Source: Burkholderia singularis (lineage in GTDB: Bacteria; Pseudomonadota; Gammaproteobacteria; Burkholderiales; Burkholderiaceae). From it: a stretch of 64,000 bases of DNA. Where the stretch lies: contig NZ_FXAN01000061.1 in the NCBI RefSeq assembly GCF_900176645.1, positions 98,506 to 162,505 on the forward strand, read 5' to 3'. The notes under the pieces are model-generated. The model saw only the letters and a list, made by a program, of their open reading frames with translations. It was not told the origin of the DNA and did not search any database. Within the stretch, counting starts at the first letter, position 1, and each line of letters begins with the position of its first letter. This document shows positions 50,652-58,858 of the stretch, piece by piece. Both the position numbers and the translations under genes were made by a program.

Positions 50652-52556
50652 ATGCGCCGACTGCTTTCGCTGATTCTGTTGCTGGGGCTCGCCGCAAGCG
50701 CCGCGCGCGCGGCCGACCGCCTCGACGCGTTAAGCGGCGCGCTGCGCACGCGCGCCGCGCCCCCGCCACTCATCGTGCTGACCTATCACGACGTGCTCGA
50801 CGACGTGCGCGACGCGCCGCGCAAGGACGAGATCCCGGTCAGCACCGATCACCTGATCGCCCACTTCGAATGGCTGCGCGCAAACGGCTTTCACATGGTC
50901 AGCCTCGACGACGTGCTCGCCGCCGGGCGCGGCGAACGCCCGCTGCCGGACAAAGCCGTGCTGCTGAGCTTCGACGACGGCCTCGCCAGCGCGTACAGCC
51001 GTGTGTACCCGCTGCTGCGCGCGTACCGCTACCCGGCGCTGTTCGCGCTCGAAGGCTCGTGGATCGACCTGCCGCCCGGCAAGACCTTCGACTACAACGG
51101 CAAATCATGCGGCCGCGAATGCTTCGTGACCTGGAGCCAGGTGCGCGAGATGCAGGCGTCGGGCCTGATCGAATTCGCGTCGCACACCTACGATCTGCAT
51201 CGCGGCATCGTCGGCAATCCGCAACGCAATCTGCTGCCGGCCGCGGTGCATCTGCTCTACGATCCCGCACGCGGCTACGAAACGCCCGGCGCGTACCGCG
51301 AGCGCATCCGCGCCGACCTCGCGCGCAGCGCCGACGAGATCGCGCGCGAGACCGGCCGCCGGCCGCGCGCGATCGTCTGGCCATACGGCGACTACAACCA
51401 GATCGCCGAAGAAGAGGCGGCCAGGCTCGGCATGACCGTCTCGCTGAGCCTGGACGACGCCCGCGCCCAACTCAAGCCCGGCGTCACCGTGCCGCGCCTG
51501 CTGATCGCCGGCAACATGGGCGTCGACGGGCTCGCGACGCTGATCTACGAGCAACGCAAAGTGCAGCCGCAACGCATCGTGCAGGTCGATCTCGACTACG
51601 TGTACGATCCCGATCCCGCGCAGCAGGAGCAAAACCTGTCGGCGCTGCTCGAGCGCATCAAACGGATGAAGCCGAGCCAGGTGTGGCTGCAGGCTTATGC
51701 CGATCCGGACGGCGACGGCGTTGCCGATGCGCTGTATTTCCCGAACCGCCATCTGCCGATGCGCGCCGATCTGTTCTCGCGCGTCGCATGGCAGTTGAGC
51801 ACGCGCTGCAACGTGCAGGTGTATGCGTGGATGCCGGTGCTCGCGCTGCGCTTGGCGCACGCGCAACATCTGCCGACGCTCGGCCGCCCGGGCGATCCGA
51901 ACGACCGCGATCACTACCGGCTCGCGCCGTGGTCGCCCGACGTGCGCCGCATGATCGGCGACGTCTACGAGGATCTCGCGATGCACGCGTTTTTCGACGG
52001 CCTGCTGTTCTCCGACGATGCGTACCTGCGCGACACCGATTCGCTCGGCCCGCTTGCCGGCAGCACGCCCGCGCAGCGCACGCAATATCTGATCGACTTC
52101 ACGAAGGAGTTGACCGCGCGCGCGTCGCGCTGGCGCTCGCCGCTGAAGACCGCGCGCAATCTCTACGCGCGGCCGGTGCTCGAGCCGCGCGCCGAGGCTT
52201 GGTTCGCGCAGAGCCTGCCGGCCTTCAACGCCGCCTACGACTACACCGCGCTGATGGCGATGCCGCAACTCGACGGCGAGCCGACGGCCGACAGCTGGTT
52301 GCGCCGCCTCGTCGACGCGGTGGCCGCGCACCCCGGCGGCCTCGAGCGCACGCTGTTCGAGCTGGCCGCGGTGGACTGGCGCCACGGCCACCAGCCGGTG
52401 CCGGCCGCGGCGCTCGGCGCACGCATGCGCGTGCTGCAGGAGCAAGGCGCGCGGCACGTCGGCTACTACCCCGACGATTTCATTCGAAACCAGCCGCCGC
52501 TGGAGGCGATCCGGCCGTTCGTCTCGAGCGCCGAGCACCCGTATCCGGAACGCTGA
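50652..52556 (+). CDS. pgaB: PNAG N-deacetylase PgaB
   Basis: The 634-residue periplasmic protein has a signal peptide (residues 1-20, SAARA-AD). A CE4 polysaccharide deacetylase domain follows (about 30-270; LTYHDVLDD, LLSFDDGLAS, IEFASHTYDLH), with the Asp-His-His metal site. A C-terminal glycoside-hydrolase-like domain (about 300-634) starts RIVQVDLDYVYD. PgaB partially deacetylates PNAG so that it can pass through PgaA. Unlike the E. coli form it lacks a lipobox. It lies 9 bp before pgaC. Confidence 0.95.
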   Translation: MRRLLSLILLLGLAASAARAADRLDALSGALRTRAAPPPLIVLTYHDVLDDVRDAPRKDEIPVSTDHLIAHFEWLRANGFHMVSLDDVLAAGRGERPLPDKAVLLSFDDGLASAYSRVYPLLRAYRYPALFALEGSWIDLPPGKTFDYNGKSCGRECFVTWSQVREMQASGLIEFASHTYDLHRGIVGNPQRNLLPAAVHLLYDPARGYETPGAYRERIRADLARSADEIARETGRRPRAIVWPYGDYNQIAEEEAARLGMTVSLSLDDARAQLKPGVTVPRLLIAGNMGVDGLATLIYEQRKVQPQRIVQVDLDYVYDPDPAQQEQNLSALLERIKRMKPSQVWLQAYADPDGDGVADALYFPNRHLPMRADLFSRVAWQLSTRCNVQVYAWMPVLALRLAHAQHLPTLGRPGDPNDRDHYRLAPWSPDVRRMIGDVYEDLAMHAFFDGLLFSDDAYLRDTDSLGPLAGSTPAQRTQYLIDFTKELTARASRWRSPLKTARNLYARPVLEPRAEAWFAQSLPAFNAAYDYTALMAMPQLDGEPTADSWLRRLVDAVAAHPGGLERTLFELAAVDWRHGHQPVPAAALGARMRVLQEQGARHVGYYPDDFIRNQPPLEAIRPFVSSAEHPYPER

Positions 52557-52565
52557 GGAGACTCC

Positions 52566-53813
52566 ATGGACGAACTGATCCCGTTGATGCTCGGGTATGC
52601 ATTTTACTATCCGCTCGTGATGTCGCTCGTCTGGCTGAGCGGCAGCCTCATCTACTACTTCCGCTGGGAGCGCAACGAACCGCCGCGCGTCGCACCGCCG
52701 CCGCTCGACGACTATCCGTTCGTGACGCTCGTGGTGCCTTGCCACAACGAAGGCGAGCAGGTGCGCGAAACCATCGCGTATCTCGACGCGCAGCGCTATC
52801 CGGATTTCGAAATCGTCGCCGTCAACGACGGCTCCACCGACGACACCGGCACGCAGCTCGACGCGCTGCTCGCCGCCTACCCGCGCCTGCGCGTGATCCA
52901 CTTCGCCGCCAACCAGGGCAAGGCGATGGGCTTGCGCATGGCCGCGATGGCCGCGCGCGGCGAGTATCTGGTCTGCGTCGACGGCGACGCGCTGCTCGAC
53001 GAATACGCGACACACTGGCTGATGCGCCACATGACGAGCGGACCGCGGGTGGGCGCGGTCACCGGCAATCCGCGCATCCGCAACCGCTCGACGCTGCTCG
53101 GCAAGCTGCAGGTTGGCGAATTCTCGTCGATTATCGGCCTCATCAAGCGCGCGCAGCGCGTCTACGGACGGCTCTTTACCGTCTCCGGCGTGATCGCGTG
53201 CTTTCGCAAGAGCGCGCTGCACGACGTGGGCTACTGGAGCACCGACATGGTCACCGAGGACATCGACATCAGTTGGCGTCTGCAAATGCGCCATTGGGAC
53301 ATCCGTTACGAGCCGAACGCGCTGTGCTGGATCCTGATGCCGGAAACGCTGCGCGGCCTGTGGCGGCAGCGGCTGCGCTGGGCGCAAGGCGGCGTCGAGG
53401 TGATCCTGCGCTACACGGCGGGCCTCTGCCGCTGGCGCGCGCGCCGCAAGTGGCCGGTCGCGATCGAATACATGCTCAGCCTGATCTGGGCCTACGTGAT
53501 GTTCGGCATCATCGTGCTGTGGCTGCTCGGCCTCGTGCTGCCCGTGCCCGACGCGCTGTACGTGCGCACGCTGCTGCCGCAATGGCATGGCGTCGTGCTG
53601 GGGCTCGTGTGCCTGCTCCAGTTCGGCGTCAGCGCGCTGATCGACCGGCGCTACGAAACGCGCATGGGCCGCAACTACTACTGGATGATCTGGTATCCGC
53701 TCGCGTACTGGCTGCTCAATACGCTGACCACCGTGGTCGCGCTGCCGAAGGCGCTGATCAAGCGCAAAGGCACGCGCGCGATATGGGTCAGCCCGGACCG
53801 GGGGGTGCGATGA
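52566..53813 (+). CDS. pgaC: PNAG synthase glycosyltransferase PgaC
   Basis: The 415-residue inner-membrane GT2 enzyme polymerises UDP-GlcNAc into beta-1,6-linked PNAG. Membrane segments flank a catalytic domain with VVPCHNEGEQV, VNDGSTDDTG, CVDGDALLD, TEDIDISW and the QRLRW (QxxRW) motif. With PgaD it forms the synthase that in E. coli needs c-di-GMP. Its TGA overlaps the pgaD ATG (ATGA), giving coupled translation. Confidence 0.96.
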   Translation: MDELIPLMLGYAFYYPLVMSLVWLSGSLIYYFRWERNEPPRVAPPPLDDYPFVTLVVPCHNEGEQVRETIAYLDAQRYPDFEIVAVNDGSTDDTGTQLDALLAAYPRLRVIHFAANQGKAMGLRMAAMAARGEYLVCVDGDALLDEYATHWLMRHMTSGPRVGAVTGNPRIRNRSTLLGKLQVGEFSSIIGLIKRAQRVYGRLFTVSGVIACFRKSALHDVGYWSTDMVTEDIDISWRLQMRHWDIRYEPNALCWILMPETLRGLWRQRLRWAQGGVEVILRYTAGLCRWRARRKWPVAIEYMLSLIWAYVMFGIIVLWLLGLVLPVPDALYVRTLLPQWHGVVLGLVCLLQFGVSALIDRRYETRMGRNYYWMIWYPLAYWLLNTLTTVVALPKALIKRKGTRAIWVSPDRGVR

Positions 53814-54286
53814 AAGCCGATGTCATCGTGATCCAGCGGCCGGAGCGGCAACCGAAAGCCCAGCGCTATCTGTTCGCGTTCGCCACGGCGTTCGCGTGGA
53901 TCGCGTGGAGCTGGCTGTGGCTGCCGCTCGTCACGCTGGTTGCGTGGGGCGTCGGCCTGCGCAACGGCTACGTGCAGCTCGTGGTGCTCAAGCACGGCAT
54001 GGGCGCGCGCGATCTGCTGATCGTCGTGGCGATCGGCCTCGCATGCGTGATGCTGTCGCTCGCCTGGTCCGGCTACAACCTGTTGCGTTACGGCAAGCTC
54101 GATCGGCGCCGCAACCGGCCCGTCGCCGATCGGCTCGCGATGGCCGGCGCGTTGAACGTGCTGCCGCCGACCGCCATCGAAATGCACCGCTCGCAACGGA
54201 TCGTGCTGGAGTTCCGGCACGACGGCAGTGTGTCGCATCGGCGGGAGCGTCTACCGAGCGCCGCGCTCGTGCAATCCGCGCGGTAG
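53810..54286 (+). CDS. pgaD: PNAG synthesis protein PgaD
   Basis: The 158-residue membrane protein has two hydrophobic segments (FATAFAWIAWSWLWLPLV and LLIVVAIGLACVMLSLAW) and a NLLRYGKLDRRR stretch, as in PgaD. It joins PgaC at the membrane and helps bind c-di-GMP. The C-terminal extension after residue 120 is longer than in E. coli PgaD. It overlaps pgaC by 4 bp and ends the operon. Confidence 0.9.
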   Translation: MKADVIVIQRPERQPKAQRYLFAFATAFAWIAWSWLWLPLVTLVAWGVGLRNGYVQLVVLKHGMGARDLLIVVAIGLACVMLSLAWSGYNLLRYGKLDRRRNRPVADRLAMAGALNVLPPTAIEMHRSQRIVLEFRHDGSVSHRRERLPSAALVQSAR

Positions 54287-55029
54287 ACGCGGCGGGACAA
54301 CGCGCCGGAACCATGCCGCGCGCATCCGATGCATCCGCACGCATCGGATGCGCGCGGCGCCCGCCGCCGAAATGCATAGCGCAATGATCGACAAGCCCGG
54401 CCGCGTTGCGCCGGATGCCTCGCCTTCCCGCTCATACCCGTCGATGGGGCCGCCGCACCCAGGCTGCCTCACGCCCCGCCACGCCCCACCTCACGCCCGC
54501 TTCGCAGACTGACCGACACGATCGCCATGCTGGTGACAGCGCGAGCGCCGGCGGTCCGCACCCACCCGCCGGGCCCGCGCGCCCGCCTTCCCATGGCGTC
54601 GGAATTTGCCAACGCGGGGACAGCCGAACTTCAAATGCGTTCTTTTAAACATCCTGCTTCCAGATAATCATTTCTTATTGCGCGAGACAGTTATCTCTCG
54701 CAATCATTTCCAATATCAAACGTTTTACCTCTCAAAATAAAACTTTTACCGCAAACGTTTAACCGGATTTTCCCGACACTCGTTTGACAGTTTTTAAAAT
54801 TCGCTTTTACATTTTTTCGGCATAGTTGCACCTGCATAAAAACAGCTCGACGACGCCGCGAAAGCCGCTTGAAACGGCCGGACGCTCGGCCGATTCACGA
54901 CATCGGCTCGAATCGGTCCATCAATAAAACGGCGCAATGTCAGTCAAGCGCAGTGTTCACGCAAGCGCGCGACCACGCAGGCCGCGCAGGTGAAAACACA
55001 GACCAATTCGTTACGGGGAAACATCGAGA
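54287..55029. other. 743-bp region between pgaD and wecB
   Basis: The left part is G+C-rich without a credible gene. From about 54.65 kb it turns A+T-rich and carries the second copy of the shared promoter element. No obvious T-tract terminator follows pgaD. Confidence 0.5.
54718..54845 (+). promoter_or_regulatory. Shared exopolysaccharide promoter element, wecB/nfr copy
   Basis: Boxes AAACGTTT at 54718, AAACGTTT at 54753 and a diverged third at 54778 (ACTCGTTTGAC) precede the 30-bp core TTCGGCATAG-TTGCACCTGC-ATAAAAACAG at 54816-54845. Spacing equals that of the pga copy to the base. The wecB start lies 185 bp further on. Confidence 0.7.
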
Positions 55030-56214
55030 ATGTCGCGGAAAATCTTATCCGTATTCGGCACTCGGCCAGAGGCCATCAAAATGGCGCCGGTCGTCAACGC
55101 AATCGCAGCCATGCCGGAACTCGAATCTGTCGTTTGCGTGAGCGGCCAGCATCGTTCGATGTTGTCGCAAGTGCTCGATCTGTTCGACATCGCGCCACGG
55201 CACGATCTCGCTCTGATGACCGACAATCAGACGCTCAACGGCCTCGCCGCGCGGCTCATCGCCGCGTTCGACGACGTGCTCGCCCGCGAGCAGCCCGACC
55301 ACGTGCTCGTGCACGGCGACACGACTACCGCCTGCGCGGCCGCGCTCGCCGCGTTTCATCGCCGCATTCCGGTCGGCCACGTCGAGGCCGGGCTGCGCAC
55401 TGGCGATCTTGCACGGCCGTGGCCCGAGGAAATGAACCGGCGCGTCGTCGACGTCGTCAGCGATCTGATGTTCGCGCCGACGCAGCGCTCGAAAATGAAC
55501 CTGCAGGCCGAAGCGCTGCGCGGCCGCGTGATCGTCACCGGCAACACGGTGATCGACGCGCTCCATCAAACGACCGCCCGCCTCGACGCGGACGCGGCGC
55601 TGCGCGCCGAACTCGACGCCAGCCTGCCGCCGCTCGACGACATGCAGCCGATCCTGCTCGTGACCGGCCACCGCCGCGAGAGCTTCGGCGCGGGCTTCGC
55701 GTCGATCTGCCGCGCGCTCGACACGCTCGCGCACAGCCAGGCCGTGCAGATCGTCTATCCGGTGCATCTGAATCCGAATGTGCGCGGCCCGGTGCATGCG
55801 CTGGTCGGCGCGACGCCAAACGTGCATCTGATCGAGCCGCTCGACTATCTGCGCTTCGTGCGGCTGATGCAGCGCGCGTCGATCGTACTGACCGATTCGG
55901 GCGGCGTGCAGGAAGAAGCGCCCGCGCTCGGCAAGCCGGTGCTCGTGATGCGCGACGTCACCGAACGGCCGGAGGCGGTCGCGGCCGGCGCGGTCGAACT
56001 GGTCGGCACGCAGCATCAAACGATCGTCGACGCCGTGCGCGAACGGCTCGCGGCGCTGCGCGCGGGCGGTGCGCCGCGTGCGCCGATCAGCCCTTACGGG
56101 GATGGGCGCGCGGCGCAGCGGATCGCCGCCGCGATCGCCGGGCGGCCGTTCACCGAGTTCGCGCACGCCGCGCCGCAGCACGGCCACGCGCACGCGAGCC
56201 CGCAGCCCGCTTAG
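55030..56214 (+). CDS. wecB: UDP-N-acetylglucosamine 2-epimerase
   Basis: The 394-residue enzyme converts UDP-GlcNAc to UDP-ManNAc. Signatures are SVFGTRPEAIKMAPV, HGDTTTACAAALAAF, GHVEAGLRTGD, GHRRESFG and DSGGVQEEAPALGKPVL. It lies at the head of an operon with a BcsB-like protein and NfrB- and NfrA-like proteins. In E. coli the NfrAB glycan needs WecB-made UDP-ManNAc, so its place here suggests that this operon makes a ManNAc-containing polymer. It may be a dedicated copy, since O-antigen loci often carry their own. Confidence 0.92.
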   Translation: MSRKILSVFGTRPEAIKMAPVVNAIAAMPELESVVCVSGQHRSMLSQVLDLFDIAPRHDLALMTDNQTLNGLAARLIAAFDDVLAREQPDHVLVHGDTTTACAAALAAFHRRIPVGHVEAGLRTGDLARPWPEEMNRRVVDVVSDLMFAPTQRSKMNLQAEALRGRVIVTGNTVIDALHQTTARLDADAALRAELDASLPPLDDMQPILLVTGHRRESFGAGFASICRALDTLAHSQAVQIVYPVHLNPNVRGPVHALVGATPNVHLIEPLDYLRFVRLMQRASIVLTDSGGVQEEAPALGKPVLVMRDVTERPEAVAAGAVELVGTQHQTIVDAVRERLAALRAGGAPRAPISPYGDGRAAQRIAAAIAGRPFTEFAHAAPQHGHAHASPQPA

Positions 56215-56446
56215 GCGCGCCGCAACGGCCGCGCAACCGCGCGTGGCCTCGTCGTCCGGCCACGCGCGAACCCGCCGCGGCATGCGCCGCCCGTCTGCCC
56301 GCGCGGCAGAGATTGGGCGATGCGCGCCGCCGATTCGCGTGGCGCGATGCGTCGCACGTGGCCGTCCATCGCGTTGCTTGCCGTTCGGTATCCCGACTCA
56401 TCCGTTGATCCGCATCCTGACTCGCGCTTTTCACCTGAGAGAACCC

Positions 56447-58858
56447 GTGACCTGTCCTCTGCCCATGCGCCGCCGCGCACGCCTTCACTTCCTCGCGATC
56501 GTCGCGCCCGCCGCGCTGCTCGCGCACGCACCGCTTGCCTTTGCCACGCCCGGCGGCATCGCCGATGCGCTTGCCCGTCTCGGCGAGCATCGCGCCGTCA
56601 CCCGCAGCGTGTCGCTCGACGCGCTCGGCATGCACGAGCCACTCGTGCTGCCCGCGCCCGACACCCGCCACGAACTCTATCTGCCGGTGCCGGCTGGCGT
56701 GCCCCTCGATGCGGCGACGCTACAGCTCGACGGTGCGTATCTGCACGCCGACGGCGGCCGCACGACGATGCTCGTCTCGCTTGACGGCGCACCGGTGCTC
56801 GCGCGCGGCTTCACGCTGACGCAGGGCGACGCCGCGACGAGCATCGGCGTCGACGGCACGGCGCGGCCGGGCGGCTTTGTGCGCGTCGGGCTGCAATGGT
56901 CGTCGGTGATCGACGAGCGGCTGTGCACGGATCAGACCGCGATCGGCAACGTGCTGCGTATCGCGCCAAGCACGCGCCTGACCTACCGCTTCGATCCCGC
57001 CGCGATTACCGACGTGCGCACCGCGTGGAGCGCATTGCCGGTCGCGCCGGTCGTGGCGATCGCCGCGCCGCGTGTCGCGCCGGCGGCGTTCGACGCGGCG
57101 TGGCGCATCGGCACGCTCGCGGAGCGTGAAGGCCGCAGGCCGGTCGTGCGCGCATGGCCCGCCGTCGGCGACACCGTCGATTTGACCGGCATGGACGTGC
57201 CGGCCGCATTGCGTGCCGTGCCGGCCTTCGCCGCGCTGGCCGCGGGCGGCACGGGCGAATCGAAGTCGCCTGACGGAGCGGGATTGCCTGCGTCGGCGGC
57301 GGCCGGTGGGCCGGGCGCGCTGAATGGACCCAATGCGGGACCGAATGCGGCAACGGTGGCGGACGCATCGAGCGCAGCAGGCCAGGCAGACGCAAGCGCA
57401 TCGGACGCCCGGCCGTCGCCGGCCGCGTCCGCCGCCGCGACGCGCGGCGGCGTCAAGCTCGCCGACGCCGCGCAGCTCGGCGCGCTGCTCGCGCTCGCGC
57501 CGCGCGCCGCGTTCGCGCCTGACGTCATCGTCGCCGACGACACGCTGCGCCGCGCCACGCGCGACGCGTTGAACGCATTGCGCACGCAGGTCGCGGCGGC
57601 GTCGCCGCCGAGCGCCGCCGCGTTCGATGCATGGCGCGAGCGCACGTTCGGTCCGATCGAGCGCCCGCTCGCCGCCGGTGAAGTGCGCATCGCGCATCTG
57701 GCGGGCCAGACGGCGATCGTGGTCGGCGACAACGCAGGCGTCGCCGCGCTCGCCCGCGCGTGGCGGCCGATCGGTGTCGCGCAGCGCTATGTCGCGCACC
57801 GCCTCGACGATACGCCCTACGCGCACGCCGAGCGGATTTCGCTCGCCGCGCTCGGCGGCGAGCCGCGCACGCTCGACGTGCTCGGCCGCGCGATGTGGGA
57901 AGCGAGCTTTGAGCTGGCGGCGCTCGCCGGCGACGGCAAGCTGCCCGACCAAGTCGTGCTCGACGTCGCCGCCGCGCCGACGCCGCGCGCCGAAGGCGAA
58001 ATTGCGTCGATCTATCTGAACGGCGTGCTGATCGCGTCGCAACTGCTCACGCAGAACGGCAAACCCGAGCAGATCGCCGCGCACATTCCGCGCTACGCGC
58101 TTGCGCCCACCAACGCGCTGCGCGTCGTGTTCCAGCGCCGCCTCGACGGCGGCTGCGAAGCGCGCTCGCAAGGCTATCCGGTCGCCGTACTGCCGACGAG
58201 CCACATCACGCTGGCCAACGCGCATCCCGACGACGATTTCACCGGCCTGCTCGCGCGCTTTTCGCACGCGGCCGAGGTGATCGTGCCGGCCGCGTATCTC
58301 GACGACGCGCCCGCGTCGCTCGCGCGTCTGGCCCGACTCGCGAGCATCGCCGGGCTCGCGCCGACGCGCGCGACGCTGTCGGTCGCCGCCAACGGCACGG
58401 CCGCCGCGCCGAGCGGCCCGTTCCTCGCCGCCGACGTCGTGCTGCCGCACGAGACGAGCCGCGCCGCGCTGTCGAAAAACCGCCTGACGCTCACCGATCC
58501 GGCGGGGCGTGTCTATGCGGACGTCTCCGATCTGCGGCATCTCGCCGTGATTCAGGTTGCGCAATCGGGCAGCACGCCCGGCATCGTCTATCGCTCGCTC
58601 GACGCGGCGCCGCCGCAGTTGCCCGCCGCGCTGCGCCTGTCGCGCGGCGACGTCGCGCTCGTGTCGTCGAACGGCGTGGCGAGCCTGTTCGACTCGCGTC
58701 ATCCGGGCGAGCCTGTGTCCGATCGCGACACCGGCGTGCGCCGCACGGCGCGCGGCCTGCCGTGGCGGATCGCGGCCGGCGCGGTGGCCGCGCTTGCGGT
58801 GCTGCTCGCCGCCGCCGCGATCGCACGCCGCCGCCATCGCAACCGGAGCGGCGCGTGA
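56447..58858 (+). CDS. BcsB-like periplasmic membrane-anchored glycan synthesis protein
   Basis: The protein has about 803 residues: a signal sequence (MRRRARLHFLAIVAPAALL), repeated carbohydrate-binding-like beta domains, an Ala/Gly-rich low-complexity insert (about 270-340) and one C-terminal membrane helix (AAGAVAALAVLLAAAAIA) with a basic tail. The order and length resemble BcsB of cellulose synthase, which guides the nascent polymer from the inner membrane. GTG at 56447 is preferred because GAGAGA precedes it; the ATG at 56465 gives nearly the same protein. Its stop overlaps the nfrB start (TGATG). Confidence 0.75.
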   Translation: MTCPLPMRRRARLHFLAIVAPAALLAHAPLAFATPGGIADALARLGEHRAVTRSVSLDALGMHEPLVLPAPDTRHELYLPVPAGVPLDAATLQLDGAYLHADGGRTTMLVSLDGAPVLARGFTLTQGDAATSIGVDGTARPGGFVRVGLQWSSVIDERLCTDQTAIGNVLRIAPSTRLTYRFDPAAITDVRTAWSALPVAPVVAIAAPRVAPAAFDAAWRIGTLAEREGRRPVVRAWPAVGDTVDLTGMDVPAALRAVPAFAALAAGGTGESKSPDGAGLPASAAAGGPGALNGPNAGPNAATVADASSAAGQADASASDARPSPAASAAATRGGVKLADAAQLGALLALAPRAAFAPDVIVADDTLRRATRDALNALRTQVAAASPPSAAAFDAWRERTFGPIERPLAAGEVRIAHLAGQTAIVVGDNAGVAALARAWRPIGVAQRYVAHRLDDTPYAHAERISLAALGGEPRTLDVLGRAMWEASFELAALAGDGKLPDQVVLDVAAAPTPRAEGEIASIYLNGVLIASQLLTQNGKPEQIAAHIPRYALAPTNALRVVFQRRLDGGCEARSQGYPVAVLPTSHITLANAHPDDDFTGLLARFSHAAEVIVPAAYLDDAPASLARLARLASIAGLAPTRATLSVAANGTAAAPSGPFLAADVVLPHETSRAALSKNRLTLTDPAGRVYADVSDLRHLAVIQVAQSGSTPGIVYRSLDAAPPQLPAALRLSRGDVALVSSNGVASLFDSRHPGEPVSDRDTGVRRTARGLPWRIAAGAVAALAVLLAAAAIARRRHRNRSGA

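Noticed and set aside
50645..54286. A 1213-codon plus-strand frame over pgaB, pgaC and pgaD
   Set aside because: Only its last part (53810-54286) is real, as pgaD. The rest is an Arg-rich out-of-frame shadow of pgaB and pgaC.
54816..54845. Sigma-54 promoter in the shared exopolysaccharide element
   Set aside because: The GG and GC pairs in GGCATAGTTGCACCTGC are 7 or 13 bases apart, not 10, so the -24/-12 spacing is wrong.
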